IMG/VR virus record: IMGVR_UViG_3300027805_000045
Location: 1 to 34,119 of that record
Source of the DNA: a virus
Direction: 5' to 3' (one strand)
Length of the DNA: 34,119 nt
Shown here: piece after piece, positions 6,408-12,681 of the stretch
How the letters are laid out: every line of letters starts with the position of its first letter
How positions within the stretch are numbered: the first letter of the stretch is position 1
Notes under the pieces: model-generated
What the model was told of the DNA's origin: nothing
Seen by the model: the letters and a program-made list of their open reading frames with translations, nothing else
Database searches by the model: none
Position numbers and translations under genes: made by a program

Positions 6408-6482
6408 ATGCAACGGATTAGCAAAGGGGAGTGGTTCAATGGGTTATGGTCGCCACTCCCCAATTCTAAACACCACAAATAA
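6408..6482 (+). CDS. Possible small peptide, 24 aa
   Basis: An open frame begins after TAAGGAGTTAAAT, one of the few Shine-Dalgarno-like leaders in the window. A strong stem-loop (6426-6461) falls inside it, so this stretch may instead be a leader RNA for the ERF gene. Both readings remain open. Confidence 0.3.
   Translation: MQRISKGEWFNGLWSPLPNSKHHK
6426..6461 (+). other. Stem-loop before the ERF gene
   Basis: GGGGAGTGG (6426-6434) pairs perfectly with CCACTCCCC (6453-6461), with an 18-base loop. There is no T-run after it, so it is not a typical intrinsic terminator. It lies 26 bases before the ERF start and could affect its translation or mRNA stability. Confidence 0.5.
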
Positions 6483-6487
6483 AAACT

Positions 6488-7087
6488 ATGTTAGCAAAGA
6501 TTCAATCGCTTGTAAAAGCACCCAAAGGGCAACTAAACAAATTTGGTAACTATAAGTATCGTTCTTGTGAGGATATTGTAGAAGCCGTTAAACTCGTAAT
6601 CAATCCGCTTGGCTATTACCTTACCTTGATAGATGAAATCGTTTTAATCGGTACAAGGGTTTACGTTAAGGCAACCGCTACTCTATCGAATGGCGAGCAA
6701 ACGTATTCAGCTACCGCCTACGCAAGAGAAGAAGAAACCAAAAAAGGAATGGATGCGGCACAAGTAACGGGCGCAGCCAGTTCCTATGCTCGTAAGTATG
6801 CGCTTAACGGATTGTTCGCAATCGATGATACCAAGGATGCCGATGCTACTAATAACCACGATACACCAACGGAACAAGAGAAACAATTACTACGTAAATT
6901 AGTACATACATCAACACTTACTACATCGGGTGCAACTAATGCTTTTGCTTCGATAGATTCTTGTACTGACTATAAACAATATCAGCAATTACAACATCGG
7001 TTAGAATCTTTACAAGAACCAATCGACCAAATCGTTAATCCTTCGCAAAAGGATATTACTAACCACCTCAAAAAATCAGTAAAATGA
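6488..7087 (+). CDS. erf: ERF-family single-strand annealing protein, 199 aa
   Basis: The N-terminal 120 residues follow the ERF pattern. NKFGNYKYRSCEDI (about 17-30) is the conserved opening. A central beta-rich part precedes QVTGAASSYARKYALNG (about 92-108), and the acidic FAIDDTKDAD (about 110-119) closes the domain. ERF proteins bind single-stranded DNA and anneal complementary strands, which supports recombination-dependent replication and genome circularisation. The C-terminal 80 residues are a variable polar tail. The neighbours (SSB-like, NinG-like, nuclease) form a recombination group with it. The start follows an AAAAACTATG leader, and the gene overlaps the next by 4 bp. Confidence 0.88.
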   Translation: MLAKIQSLVKAPKGQLNKFGNYKYRSCEDIVEAVKLVINPLGYYLTLIDEIVLIGTRVYVKATATLSNGEQTYSATAYAREEETKKGMDAAQVTGAASSYARKYALNGLFAIDDTKDADATNNHDTPTEQEKQLLRKLVHTSTLTTSGATNAFASIDSCTDYKQYQQLQHRLESLQEPIDQIVNPSQKDITNHLKKSVK

Positions 7088-7557
7088 ACATTACTACCTA
7101 CACCGATTTAAGCCTATTTGAGACCTCAAAAGGCGAAAGGCAAGAGTTTGCTCAAGTTGTCGTAAATAACGCAAAGGAAGGCTTAATAAACCCCTTAAAA
7201 CTACATTTACAGGTTAAGTGCTTAGAAGATTTGATTAAGCAAATAACCAGCAATCCCGACTACAAAGAACTAACCTTAGACGAAGCCTATAAGTACGGCA
7301 AAACCTTTGAGCAATATAATGCCAAGTTTGAGATTAAAGAGATGGGTGTTAAATACGATTATGGTGCTTGTAATGACCCAATAATGAATGACCTATTAGG
7401 TCAGCAAGCCGAACTCGAAGAACGCATTAAAGAACGGCAAAAGTTCTTAAAAGCGATTCCCACTAAAGGATTAGAAACCTTAATCGAAGATGAGGTAGTT
7501 ACATTGTACCCACCAGCCAAATCATCTACCACCACAATAAGTGTTAACTTAAAATGA
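7084..7557 (+). CDS. Unknown protein beside the ERF gene, 157 aa
   Basis: I do not recognise a domain. The protein is soluble and mostly helical, with charged stretches (about 20-60 and 105-125) and possible coiled coil around AELEERIKERQKFLK. Its 4-bp overlap with the ERF gene suggests a partner in recombination or replication. The helical charged layout fits an accessory factor better than an enzyme. Confidence 0.7.
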   Translation: MNITTYTDLSLFETSKGERQEFAQVVVNNAKEGLINPLKLHLQVKCLEDLIKQITSNPDYKELTLDEAYKYGKTFEQYNAKFEIKEMGVKYDYGACNDPIMNDLLGQQAELEERIKERQKFLKAIPTKGLETLIEDEVVTLYPPAKSSTTTISVNLK

Positions 7558-7784
7558 AACAAGGTAAAAGCAATATCCCAATTTTAATCGAAGGCTATAC
7601 GATAATGGTTTTCCTTAAATGGTATTACTTTGCAGAGATTAAGCCGACACCCGAAAACCCTTATGGCGAGCCTTACGACTTTACTTATGAAATCATTTGG
7701 CACGATGCGCCCGAAGAAATAGCAGAAGAAGAAATCATGCTTGAGATTGATAAAATAAGTATATTTGATATAATGGATTGTTAA
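7554..7784 (+). CDS. Unknown acidic protein, 76 aa
   Basis: A small protein with a hydrophobic and aromatic patch (MVFLKWYYFAEI, about 18-29) and an acidic second half (EEIAEEEIMLEIDK). It overlaps the preceding gene by 4 bp, and no family is recognised. The acidic surface could mimic DNA or contact a basic protein, but that is speculation. Confidence 0.6.
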   Translation: MKQGKSNIPILIEGYTIMVFLKWYYFAEIKPTPENPYGEPYDFTYEIIWHDAPEEIAEEEIMLEIDKISIFDIMDC

Positions 7785-7800
7785 CCTCAAAATAAAAGCC

Positions 7801-7929
7801 ATGTTAGCGAACATTCAGAAAGTCGGCAATTCGTACAGAGTACGAGTTCAGAAAAACGGCAAACGTGTAAGCAAATCTTTCACGAGCCGAAAGAAAGCAT
7901 TGGAGTTCCGTAAGAAACTCGGTGTTTAG
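7801..7929 (+). CDS. Stand-alone arm-type DNA-binding peptide, 42 aa
   Basis: Residues 5-42 follow the three-strand-plus-helix pattern of the arm-binding (AP2-like) domain usually found at the N-terminus of tyrosine integrases. GNSYRVRVQKNGKRVSKSF gives the strands, and TSRKKALEFRKKL the helix. Here it stands alone, with no catalytic domain in or near it. Such a peptide could bind DNA as a small regulator, like excisionase-type proteins, or be a leftover of an integrase. The full small domain with a clear start and stop argues for a functional peptide. Confidence 0.65.
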   Translation: MLANIQKVGNSYRVRVQKNGKRVSKSFTSRKKALEFRKKLGV

Positions 7930-7937
7930 TAATGGCA

Positions 7938-8003
7938 ACTCGGTTGGTGTAATTGGTAGCACCTTTCTTTGAAAATGCACAGGTTCGAACCCTGTACCGA
8001 GTT
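7938..8003 (+). tRNA. tRNA-like gene, Gln(UUG)-like, with shortened anticodon arm
   Basis: A perfect 7-bp acceptor stem pairs 7938-7944 (ACTCGGT) with 7996-8002. The D-arm is canonical (GTG/CAC with A14, GG in the loop). The T-arm is perfect: ACAGG, loop TTCGAAC, CCTGT. The stretch between D- and T-arms is about 7 bases shorter than normal. The loop CTTTGAA (7967-7973) is a standard glutamine loop with anticodon TTG, but only two or three base pairs can form beneath it and the variable region is nearly missing. CCA is not encoded. It is either a degenerate tRNA, an unusual minimal tRNA or a tRNA mimic. It lies between coding genes of the early unit. Confidence 0.6.
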
Positions 8004-8030
8004 CTTTCTTTAACTTAAAACAAAAATCAA

Positions 8031-8285
8031 ATGGAAAAGAAAATCTTCTGCGGTAGCGGAAAAAAGCGAAGCGACAACTGGATTAGTGCCTCTATCAATC
8101 TCGACAAGATTAAAGAACACATCCAAGAGTACAATGGAAGCAAGTTTATCAAAGTGAACATCAACGTAAAGCCTGAGCCTGACCAATACGGAAAAGATGT
8201 CGCTATCACGATTGATACTTGGAAACCCGAACCAAAAAGCAATTTCACTCACGACAATACACCACCTAACGACCTTCCGTTCTAA
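8031..8285 (+). CDS. Small protein with SSB-like C-terminal tip, 84 aa
   Basis: The first 60 residues are beta-rich (KFIKVNINV and AITIDTW strands) but I see no full OB-fold signature. The last residues, PPNDLPF, look like the acidic-hydrophobic tip by which bacterial SSB recruits partner enzymes. It is followed by the NinG-like gene with a 1-bp overlap and lies in the replication group, so a ssDNA-binding or partner-recruiting role is reasonable. It is about half the usual SSB length. Confidence 0.5.
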   Translation: MEKKIFCGSGKKRSDNWISASINLDKIKEHIQEYNGSKFIKVNINVKPEPDQYGKDVAITIDTWKPEPKSNFTHDNTPPNDLPF

Positions 8286-8665
8286 TGGCAAAGAAACTAA
8301 CCCCACTCCCCAAACTACTAAAGAAAGCGCAAACCATATACAATACTCACATTCGGGAACGAGATAAAAAGTTAGGTTGTATTTCTTGTGGCGCACAGGT
8401 AGAGCAAGCAGGGCATTATTTTTCGCAAGGCAATCATTCTTCACTTAGATTCGGATTACCTCACACACTCGCGTATCACAATACGAATGGGCAATGCATT
8501 CGGTGCAATATGTACCTGCATGGTAATCTAATAAAATATCGCCAAGGCTTAGTCAATCGCTATGGCGAAGATTTTGTGAAAGAATTAGAAGCCGAAGCCG
8601 ATAATAACAGGCTCAAAAAATGGAGCAGGGATGAACTTGAAATCATAATCCAAACTTACAAATGA
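8285..8665 (+). CDS. ninG: NinG-like recombination endonuclease, 126 aa
   Basis: It resembles the NinG/Rap family, which cleaves branched DNA and aids phage recombination. CISCG (32-36) pairs with CIRC (71-74) to form a likely zinc knuckle. AGHYFSQGNHSSLRF (42-56) carries the conserved histidines, and N68/N75 with HGN (79-81) complete the HNH-like centre. The N-terminal basic helix (PKLLKKAQTIYNTHIRERD) is also family-typical. It overlaps the nuclease gene downstream by 4 bp. Together with ERF it would resolve recombination products. Confidence 0.82.
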   Translation: MAKKLTPLPKLLKKAQTIYNTHIRERDKKLGCISCGAQVEQAGHYFSQGNHSSLRFGLPHTLAYHNTNGQCIRCNMYLHGNLIKYRQGLVNRYGEDFVKELEAEADNNRLKKWSRDELEIIIQTYK

Positions 8666-9018
8666 AACATTCAAGTAGCTTTCATTACGACCTTGACTTT
8701 GGCGAACGAACCGAAGATTGGCTTAACGAATTATTTAAGGATGGTAAAAAGATAGAAGTTAAGACCGACCGAATGGCGCACATAACAGGCAACGTATATG
8801 TAGAGGTTTATTCACGAGGCAAGGCATCTGGCATCTCAACCACTAAAGCAAATTATTGGGTATTCAAAATCGAAGAAAAAGATTATGCTTTAATTGTAAA
8901 TGTGGAAAAGTTGAGGGATATTTGCAGAGTTATGCATCAAATAAACGGATTGACCAAAGGTGGGGATGAAGATACCTCGCAAGGAATTTTAATACCAATA
9001 AATTTAATTACACAATGA
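8662..9018 (+). CDS. PD-(D/E)XK-like nuclease, 118 aa
   Basis: The core pattern of a restriction-endonuclease-like fold is visible. An early Glu (about E15-E18) is followed by the IEVKTD motif (31-36, with E32 and K34). A beta strand with E48 precedes the RGKASGISTTKANYWVF segment (52-68), which resembles small phage nucleases and Holliday-junction resolvases. The size fits a bare catalytic domain. It sits directly after the NinG-like gene and before the DnaA-like gene, so branched or damaged replication DNA is the likely substrate. Strict specificity cannot be told from sequence. Confidence 0.65.
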   Translation: MKHSSSFHYDLDFGERTEDWLNELFKDGKKIEVKTDRMAHITGNVYVEVYSRGKASGISTTKANYWVFKIEEKDYALIVNVEKLRDICRVMHQINGLTKGGDEDTSQGILIPINLITQ

Positions 9019-9455
9019 ACACACCAAATCAAGCAAAAGAGTTAGTAGAAAAGTATTGTGACCTTTACGGAATCCAACCGAAGAACTTAAAACGAAAATC
9101 AGCCTACCCTTTTAAGGTTTTAATTAAGAACGGCAACTATATCAATATCGCTTCAATGCGAATGGCATTAGGATATTTTTTGTTTATGCATTTCCCTTTA
9201 CGTATTAAAGAAGTAGCTACCTTAGTCGGGTATGCCGACCACTCAACACTTAGTTCGCAACGGAAACAAATAACTTCGTATATTCAAAATAACGATAGTT
9301 ACTTTATGCCTTACTATTCGAGATTGTATAACTTGGCTACGGAACTTGGTGTATCAACGGAATATAAGCGAGCCTGCACGCAAGCCATTCCTTTTATGCG
9401 CTATGAATCAGAAACCTCTTTTTTAGAAAATATAAAATACTATGAAAATGCCTAA
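9015..9455 (+). CDS. DnaA domain IV-like DNA-binding protein, 146 aa
   Basis: Residues about 42-90 resemble the origin-binding domain IV of DnaA. The segment around IASMRMALGYFLFMH gives the first helices. LRIKEVATLVGYADHSTL (62-79) matches the DnaA signature, in which the DHST turn contacts the DnaA box. No AAA+ ATPase domain is present, so it cannot act as a full initiator. It may mark the phage origin or compete with host DnaA. It overlaps the initiator-like gene downstream by 14 bp. Confidence 0.75.
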   Translation: MNTPNQAKELVEKYCDLYGIQPKNLKRKSAYPFKVLIKNGNYINIASMRMALGYFLFMHFPLRIKEVATLVGYADHSTLSSQRKQITSYIQNNDSYFMPYYSRLYNLATELGVSTEYKRACTQAIPFMRYESETSFLENIKYYENA

Positions 9456-10062
9456 ACGATTTACTGACACCGATATCTGGGAGAAAGAATGGTTCATGAG
9501 TTTAACACCTACCGAGAAATGCCTTGTAAAATATGTACGCGATAAATGCGATTTAGCTGGTATCTGGAAGCCTAACTTTATCTTAGCCTCTTATGTGATT
9601 GGCGAAAAGGTAAGCGAAGAAATGCTTATTAATATAGATAACGGAAAGCAATTTCAATGTTTACCCGATGGTAAGATTCTTTGCATTGACTTTGTACGAT
9701 TCCAATACGGAAGCCAATTAAACCCTACAAGTCCTATTCATAAGAAGGTTATAGAATTACTATCTCGCTATGAAATAGAACACGATACCAAAGAAGTACA
9801 AGCCAAAGGATTTAACAAACCCACTATCGAAGATATCAAACTTGAAATGATGAATAAGTGGGATGAGAAGAATGCCACCTACCAAGCCAATAGATTTTAT
9901 GATTATTATGAAAGCAACGGATGGTTCGTTGGTAAAAACAGAATGAAATCTTGGCGGCACGCAGTATCGGGATGGATGGCACGAACAAAAATAGAGCCAC
10001 CAAAAGAAAGCATTGCCGAAAAATTAGCTATATTAGGAAATAAAAAATTTAGTGAACTATGA
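9442..10062 (+). CDS. Phage replication initiator-like protein, 206 aa
   Basis: The N-terminus reads MPKRFTDTDIWEKEWF and continues with helices containing KCDLAGIW (about 36-43), the pattern of the winged-helix domain found in phage replisome organisers. The middle is charged and less conserved. The C-terminal third has W-rich helices (FYDYYESNGWFVGKNRMKSW) like the DnaD-type or replication-organiser C-terminal region. Together with the DnaA-like protein it probably loads the host helicase at the phage origin. No helicase or polymerase gene is seen in the window, so host replication enzymes are needed. Confidence 0.75.
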   Translation: MKMPKRFTDTDIWEKEWFMSLTPTEKCLVKYVRDKCDLAGIWKPNFILASYVIGEKVSEEMLINIDNGKQFQCLPDGKILCIDFVRFQYGSQLNPTSPIHKKVIELLSRYEIEHDTKEVQAKGFNKPTIEDIKLEMMNKWDEKNATYQANRFYDYYESNGWFVGKNRMKSWRHAVSGWMARTKIEPPKESIAEKLAILGNKKFSEL

Positions 10063-10595
10063 ATAACCCAGCCTTTGAATACCTAAGACAATTCAAAAAG
10101 ATTAGCGATGATACCGAGCAACTCGTAACCAAGTTTATTAAAAAGAAATATCCCGAAATTGGTTTGAACGAACTCGTGCAGATATTTGAAAACGGCATCG
10201 CGGGAGAATATGGTAAAGTATATTCTGCCGACCCCGAAACAATATTAGATTGGATAAGGAAACACATCACAAAAAAAGGAACAGAAAGAAGCTACTACGA
10301 ATCGCCCTTGCTAACGGCTGATGTTTCAATCTATGATAATCGATATCCCGAAAAGCACGAAGATTGGAACAAAGAAGTTAACAAAGCCTATACTGCTTTT
10401 TTGAATGGAGTAAGCACAAACCAAATGCACCCTCATATTTACGATAGGCTAATGGTAGATAATAAGATTACACTTAACGCATATATGAACCACTACACCT
10501 CAGATATTACTATCGCCAAACAAAAAGTATTACAGGAATACTTTACAGGTTGCAAAGCAAAAGGATTTACTTACATTTATTTTATTAAGCAATGA
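10059..10595 (+). CDS. Unknown replication-linked protein, 178 aa
   Basis: Residues 38-64 (GLNELVQIFENGIAG, then a Tyr- and Asp-rich stretch to ILDWI) form a segment I associate with proteins next to the replication initiator in phages of this phylum, without a defined function. The rest is helical, with aromatic residues near the end. It overlaps both neighbours by 4 bp. A helicase-loader-type role is possible but no Walker motif is visible, so it is not an ATPase of known type. Confidence 0.7.
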   Translation: MNNPAFEYLRQFKKISDDTEQLVTKFIKKKYPEIGLNELVQIFENGIAGEYGKVYSADPETILDWIRKHITKKGTERSYYESPLLTADVSIYDNRYPEKHEDWNKEVNKAYTAFLNGVSTNQMHPHIYDRLMVDNKITLNAYMNHYTSDITIAKQKVLQEYFTGCKAKGFTYIYFIKQ

Positions 10596-10903
10596 ACGCA
10601 GGTCAACGATACGAAGTATTCAAAGAGATTACTAACAACTCTTTTGTGGAATTAAGTTTGACTTATGCAAGAGCCTATGAACGTAACCCCAAGGCATTTA
10701 TTAGCACCTATAAAAAGAATTTATCTATTAGGTTGGTTTGTAACTGGATTGTCTTTACTTACAAATACATCGGTGCGTTTGATGAATGTAAAACTCTTGG
10801 AAAGGATTTTACCGAGTGGGCAAATAGGCAACAAGTAGATGAAAAGTTCAAGAAGAATTTAGCTGAGTTTATGCTAATCATTTATTCAATACTTAGGAAA
10901 TGA
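10592..10903 (+). CDS. Unknown helical protein, 103 aa
   Basis: A basic and aromatic, probably all-helical protein with no recognised motif. Strong 4-bp overlaps on both sides mark it as a true gene of the early unit. Confidence 0.65.
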   Translation: MNAGQRYEVFKEITNNSFVELSLTYARAYERNPKAFISTYKKNLSIRLVCNWIVFTYKYIGAFDECKTLGKDFTEWANRQQVDEKFKKNLAEFMLIIYSILRK

Positions 10904-11103
10904 AATGTAAAAAATGCAAGCAAGTTAAAGCCATTGGGGAATATGCCGTATTCAAAGGCTATCGCAATAAAGAATGTAGAGCCTGTGCCAAAGGTTCAAG
11001 TACGTTTTTTTTACACCCAGAAAGTTTCTATAACCTATTCGTAGGTAAGGAAGAATGGCGGCATATGTACTTTGAAAAAACAATTACAAGTAGAAATAAA
11101 TAA
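10900..11103 (+). CDS. Small zinc-ribbon protein, 67 aa
   Basis: Two Cys pairs (C3/C6 and C26/C29) form a likely zinc ribbon around a short hairpin, followed by a helical, aromatic C-terminal half. The pattern resembles zinc-finger-like proteins often found in phage replication regions. DNA or protein binding is plausible; the partner is unknown. It overlaps the preceding gene by 4 bp. Confidence 0.65.
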   Translation: MKCKKCKQVKAIGEYAVFKGYRNKECRACAKGSSTFFLHPESFYNLFVGKEEWRHMYFEKTITSRNK

Positions 11104-11105
11104 TT

Positions 11106-11462
11106 ATGGAACAACTATTAAAAAAATCAATTAAATACCTGCTTCTGCTATCGTTGATAGCTTGCCGACCAGAAGCGATTGAACCACCAAATAAGCTAAC
11201 CTACGTTAGGTGGTATTCAGTAAGCAACCCTAACTATTACTTTAGCTTGATGGATTACGACCCTTGTAACCCCTTGTATGGTAGTTGTAAAGATTTGTAC
11301 TGGCTTGATGTAAACGACAATAAGTTTGTAGCAAAGATTAATAAGGATACTATTTACCGCTACTCAAACCCTTTAATACCAGACACGTTACTAATTGTAA
11401 AGCACACCTACGATACATTGGTATTACGAATGAATGGATTAAATAATAAATATAAAAGATAA
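11106..11462 (+). CDS. Predicted lipoprotein, 118 aa
   Basis: A basic start (LLKKSIK) and a hydrophobic stretch (YLLLLSLI) end in LIAC, with the lipidated Cys at 20. The mature part is about 99 residues, with aromatic residues and two further Cys (PCNPLYGSC). Lipidation would place it in the cell envelope, probably the outer membrane of a Gram-negative host. Early-expressed phage lipoproteins can block further infection by masking the receptor, and that is a reasonable but untested role. It lies outside the lysis genes, so it is not an obvious spanin part. Confidence 0.7.
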   Translation: MEQLLKKSIKYLLLLSLIACRPEAIEPPNKLTYVRWYSVSNPNYYFSLMDYDPCNPLYGSCKDLYWLDVNDNKFVAKINKDTIYRYSNPLIPDTLLIVKHTYDTLVLRMNGLNNKYKR

Positions 11463-11463
11463 T

Positions 11464-11556
11464 ATGCACACAGAAGATTTGGGAATCATATTACTAATGG
11501 TAATTTGGTTTCAGTTAATACATATAACAAGTATCATAAAAAATAAAAACAAATAA
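11464..11556 (+). CDS. Small membrane peptide, 30 aa
   Basis: One hydrophobic helix (LGIILLMVIWFQLIHI) with a short basic tail. It sits between the lipoprotein and the 72-residue gene with one-base gaps. No function is recognised. Confidence 0.45.
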   Translation: MHTEDLGIILLMVIWFQLIHITSIIKNKNK

Positions 11557-11557
11557 T

Positions 11558-11776
11558 ATGGCACAACAAACAGCAGTAGAATGGTTCTATCAAAGAATAT
11601 TAGCAAAAGATATAAACCAAGTATTTGAACAAGCCAACCAAATGCACAAGGAGCAGATAGTAGATGCTTATGAACAAGGAAGCAGTGATGAAATAATTGC
11701 TTATGATGGCACAAGGGATTTTAAACATGGCCTTAATTACTACAACGAAACATACAATAAATATAAAAAACAATAA
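11558..11776 (+). CDS. Conserved small phage protein of the QQTAVEW type, 72 aa
   Basis: It starts MAQQTAVEWFYQRI, has a central helix (FEQANQMHKEQIVDAYEQG) and a charged, aromatic end. I recognise the helix pattern from many phages of Bacteroidota, where it is of unknown function. The start is clear and follows the preceding stop closely. Confidence 0.7.
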   Translation: MAQQTAVEWFYQRILAKDINQVFEQANQMHKEQIVDAYEQGSSDEIIAYDGTRDFKHGLNYYNETYNKYKKQ

Positions 11777-11786
11777 CAACAAGAAA

Positions 11787-11864
11787 ATGAAAAAGATTTA
11801 TCAATCCTTATTATGGCTCGAATTGTATCGCATTAAACTAATGGAAAAGGCTGGCAGACCTTAA
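11787..11864 (+). CDS. Small basic peptide, 25 aa
   Basis: A short frame (MKKIYQSLLWLELYRIKLM, then a basic end) after an AAGAAAATG start. It is the last rightward gene; its stop abuts the stop of the leftward zincin gene with no bases between. Function unknown. Confidence 0.4.
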   Translation: MKKIYQSLLWLELYRIKLMEKAGRP

Positions 11865-12116
11865 TTACTTCAACTCAACAAACCTAAACCCCATCTGCCA
11901 CATAAATCTTGCGGTCTTAGAAGATTCTTTACTGACCTTAGTTTCCGACCAATCGGGATGCTTCAAATGAAAATGCTCGTGCAAAAGATAAAGCATATAA
12001 CGGTAACCATGCAAGCGGCTATCAATCTCTAATTTATTATCTTCAGTATAGGCGATGCCGTAGGCACGTTCTTTGCCTAACTTACGATGAACTACTTGGT
12101 GTATCTTCTTCGCCAT
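11865..12116 (-). CDS. Small zincin-like metallopeptidase, 83 aa
   Basis: HEHFH (46-50) is a full HExxH zinc-binding motif, preceded by a helix (RYMLYLL) and followed by LKHPDWSE, where D55 or E58 may be the third ligand. The size is very small for a protease, so it is a minimal domain similar to SprT- or ImmA-type zincins. It is the last gene of the leftward unit, overlapping its neighbour by 35 bp. It could process a phage protein or degrade a host regulator. Catalysis is inferred from the motif only. Confidence 0.6.
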   Translation of the reverse strand: MAKKIHQVVHRKLGKERAYGIAYTEDNKLEIDSRLHGYRYMLYLLHEHFHLKHPDWSETKVSKESSKTARFMWQMGFRFVELK

Positions 12117-12312
12117 AAAAGTTTGAAGTATAAATTTCTTGGATTCCTATGTGAATAATGTAAAGAGCCATCTTGCGTATCATCATCACTAACTCCTTTT
12201 CTTCCTCATCCAACATCGCATAATCGTACTCGCCAATAGCATTGAGAGCATTCGTACACGCAGCGATATCTTCGTGCGGTGTTATATTCAACGGCTCAAT
12301 AACTTCTTCCAT
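12082..12312 (-). CDS. Unknown acidic helical protein, 76 aa
   Basis: A central helix pair (ALNAIGEYDYAMLDEEE, then IRKMALYIIHIGI) is the only visible structure, with a Ser-rich end. Similar small proteins occur in phages of this phylum without known function. It is flanked by a 35-bp overlap downstream and a 1-bp overlap upstream. Confidence 0.6.
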   Translation of the reverse strand: MEEVIEPLNITPHEDIAACTNALNAIGEYDYAMLDEEEKELVMMIRKMALYIIHIGIQEIYTSNFYGEEDTPSSSS

Positions 12313-12506
12313 TAGTAATCAGTTTTTATTCGTGGTATGCCCTTCCTTCTTGAAAATTCAATTACATCTTTCTCCACCTCGGCTCTCGATTGCTTCCGAT
12401 ATTTATCACAAAGAGGCTCGAGGATAGTCAACTTCTCTATCGGTGTTAACACTTTCATCATTTCTTGAATCTGCTTTTTGATAATCGGAAGGTCTTTGTG
12501 CGTCAT
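12312..12506 (-). CDS. Unknown basic helical protein, 64 aa
   Basis: The ATG at 12506 is preferred; a longer form to 12542 is possible. The product is helical and basic at the end (FSRRKGIPRIK). It overlaps the tail of the MazG-like gene by about 100 bp in another frame, which is a lot for this genome, so one of the two may be shorter than drawn. No motif is recognised. Confidence 0.5.
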   Translation of the reverse strand: MTHKDLPIIKKQIQEMMKVLTPIEKLTILEPLCDKYRKQSRAEVEKDVIEFSRRKGIPRIKTDY

Positions 12507-12681
12507 AAATAGTTTGTATTTTTTCGAGATATAAAATTGCATCTAATAATTCTTCTTTCAAATGCTGAATCCACTCATCCAAAGATAGGTCTTTCCTATC
12601 CATAGTTGTTCCGTATTTCTTAACACCACGTTCCTCGCGTTCAATGAACTCTGCAAACACTTTAGCTAATATCTTACTCAT
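12406..12681 (-). CDS. MazG-like nucleotide pyrophosphohydrolase, 91 aa
   Basis: Residues about 13-55 follow the MazG/all-alpha NTP pyrophosphatase pattern. EREERGVKKYGTTMD (14-28) gives the first helix and turn. WIQHLKEELLDAILYLEKI (37-55) carries the metal-binding acidic residues E43, E44 and D47. Such enzymes hydrolyse dNTPs or related alarmones. In a phage with modified DNA this could also clear an unmodified nucleotide pool, although the modification here seems to act on the polymer. The C-terminal 35 residues are disordered-looking and overlap the next gene. Confidence 0.7.
   Translation of the reverse strand: MSKILAKVFAEFIEREERGVKKYGTTMDRKDLSLDEWIQHLKEELLDAILYLEKIQTIYDAQRPSDYQKADSRNDESVNTDREVDYPRASL

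Noticed and set aside
7801-8003. Arm-type peptide plus tRNA-like gene as an integration module with an attachment site
   Set aside because: No integrase or recombinase catalytic domain and no repressor was found in the genome, so lysogeny is not supported.
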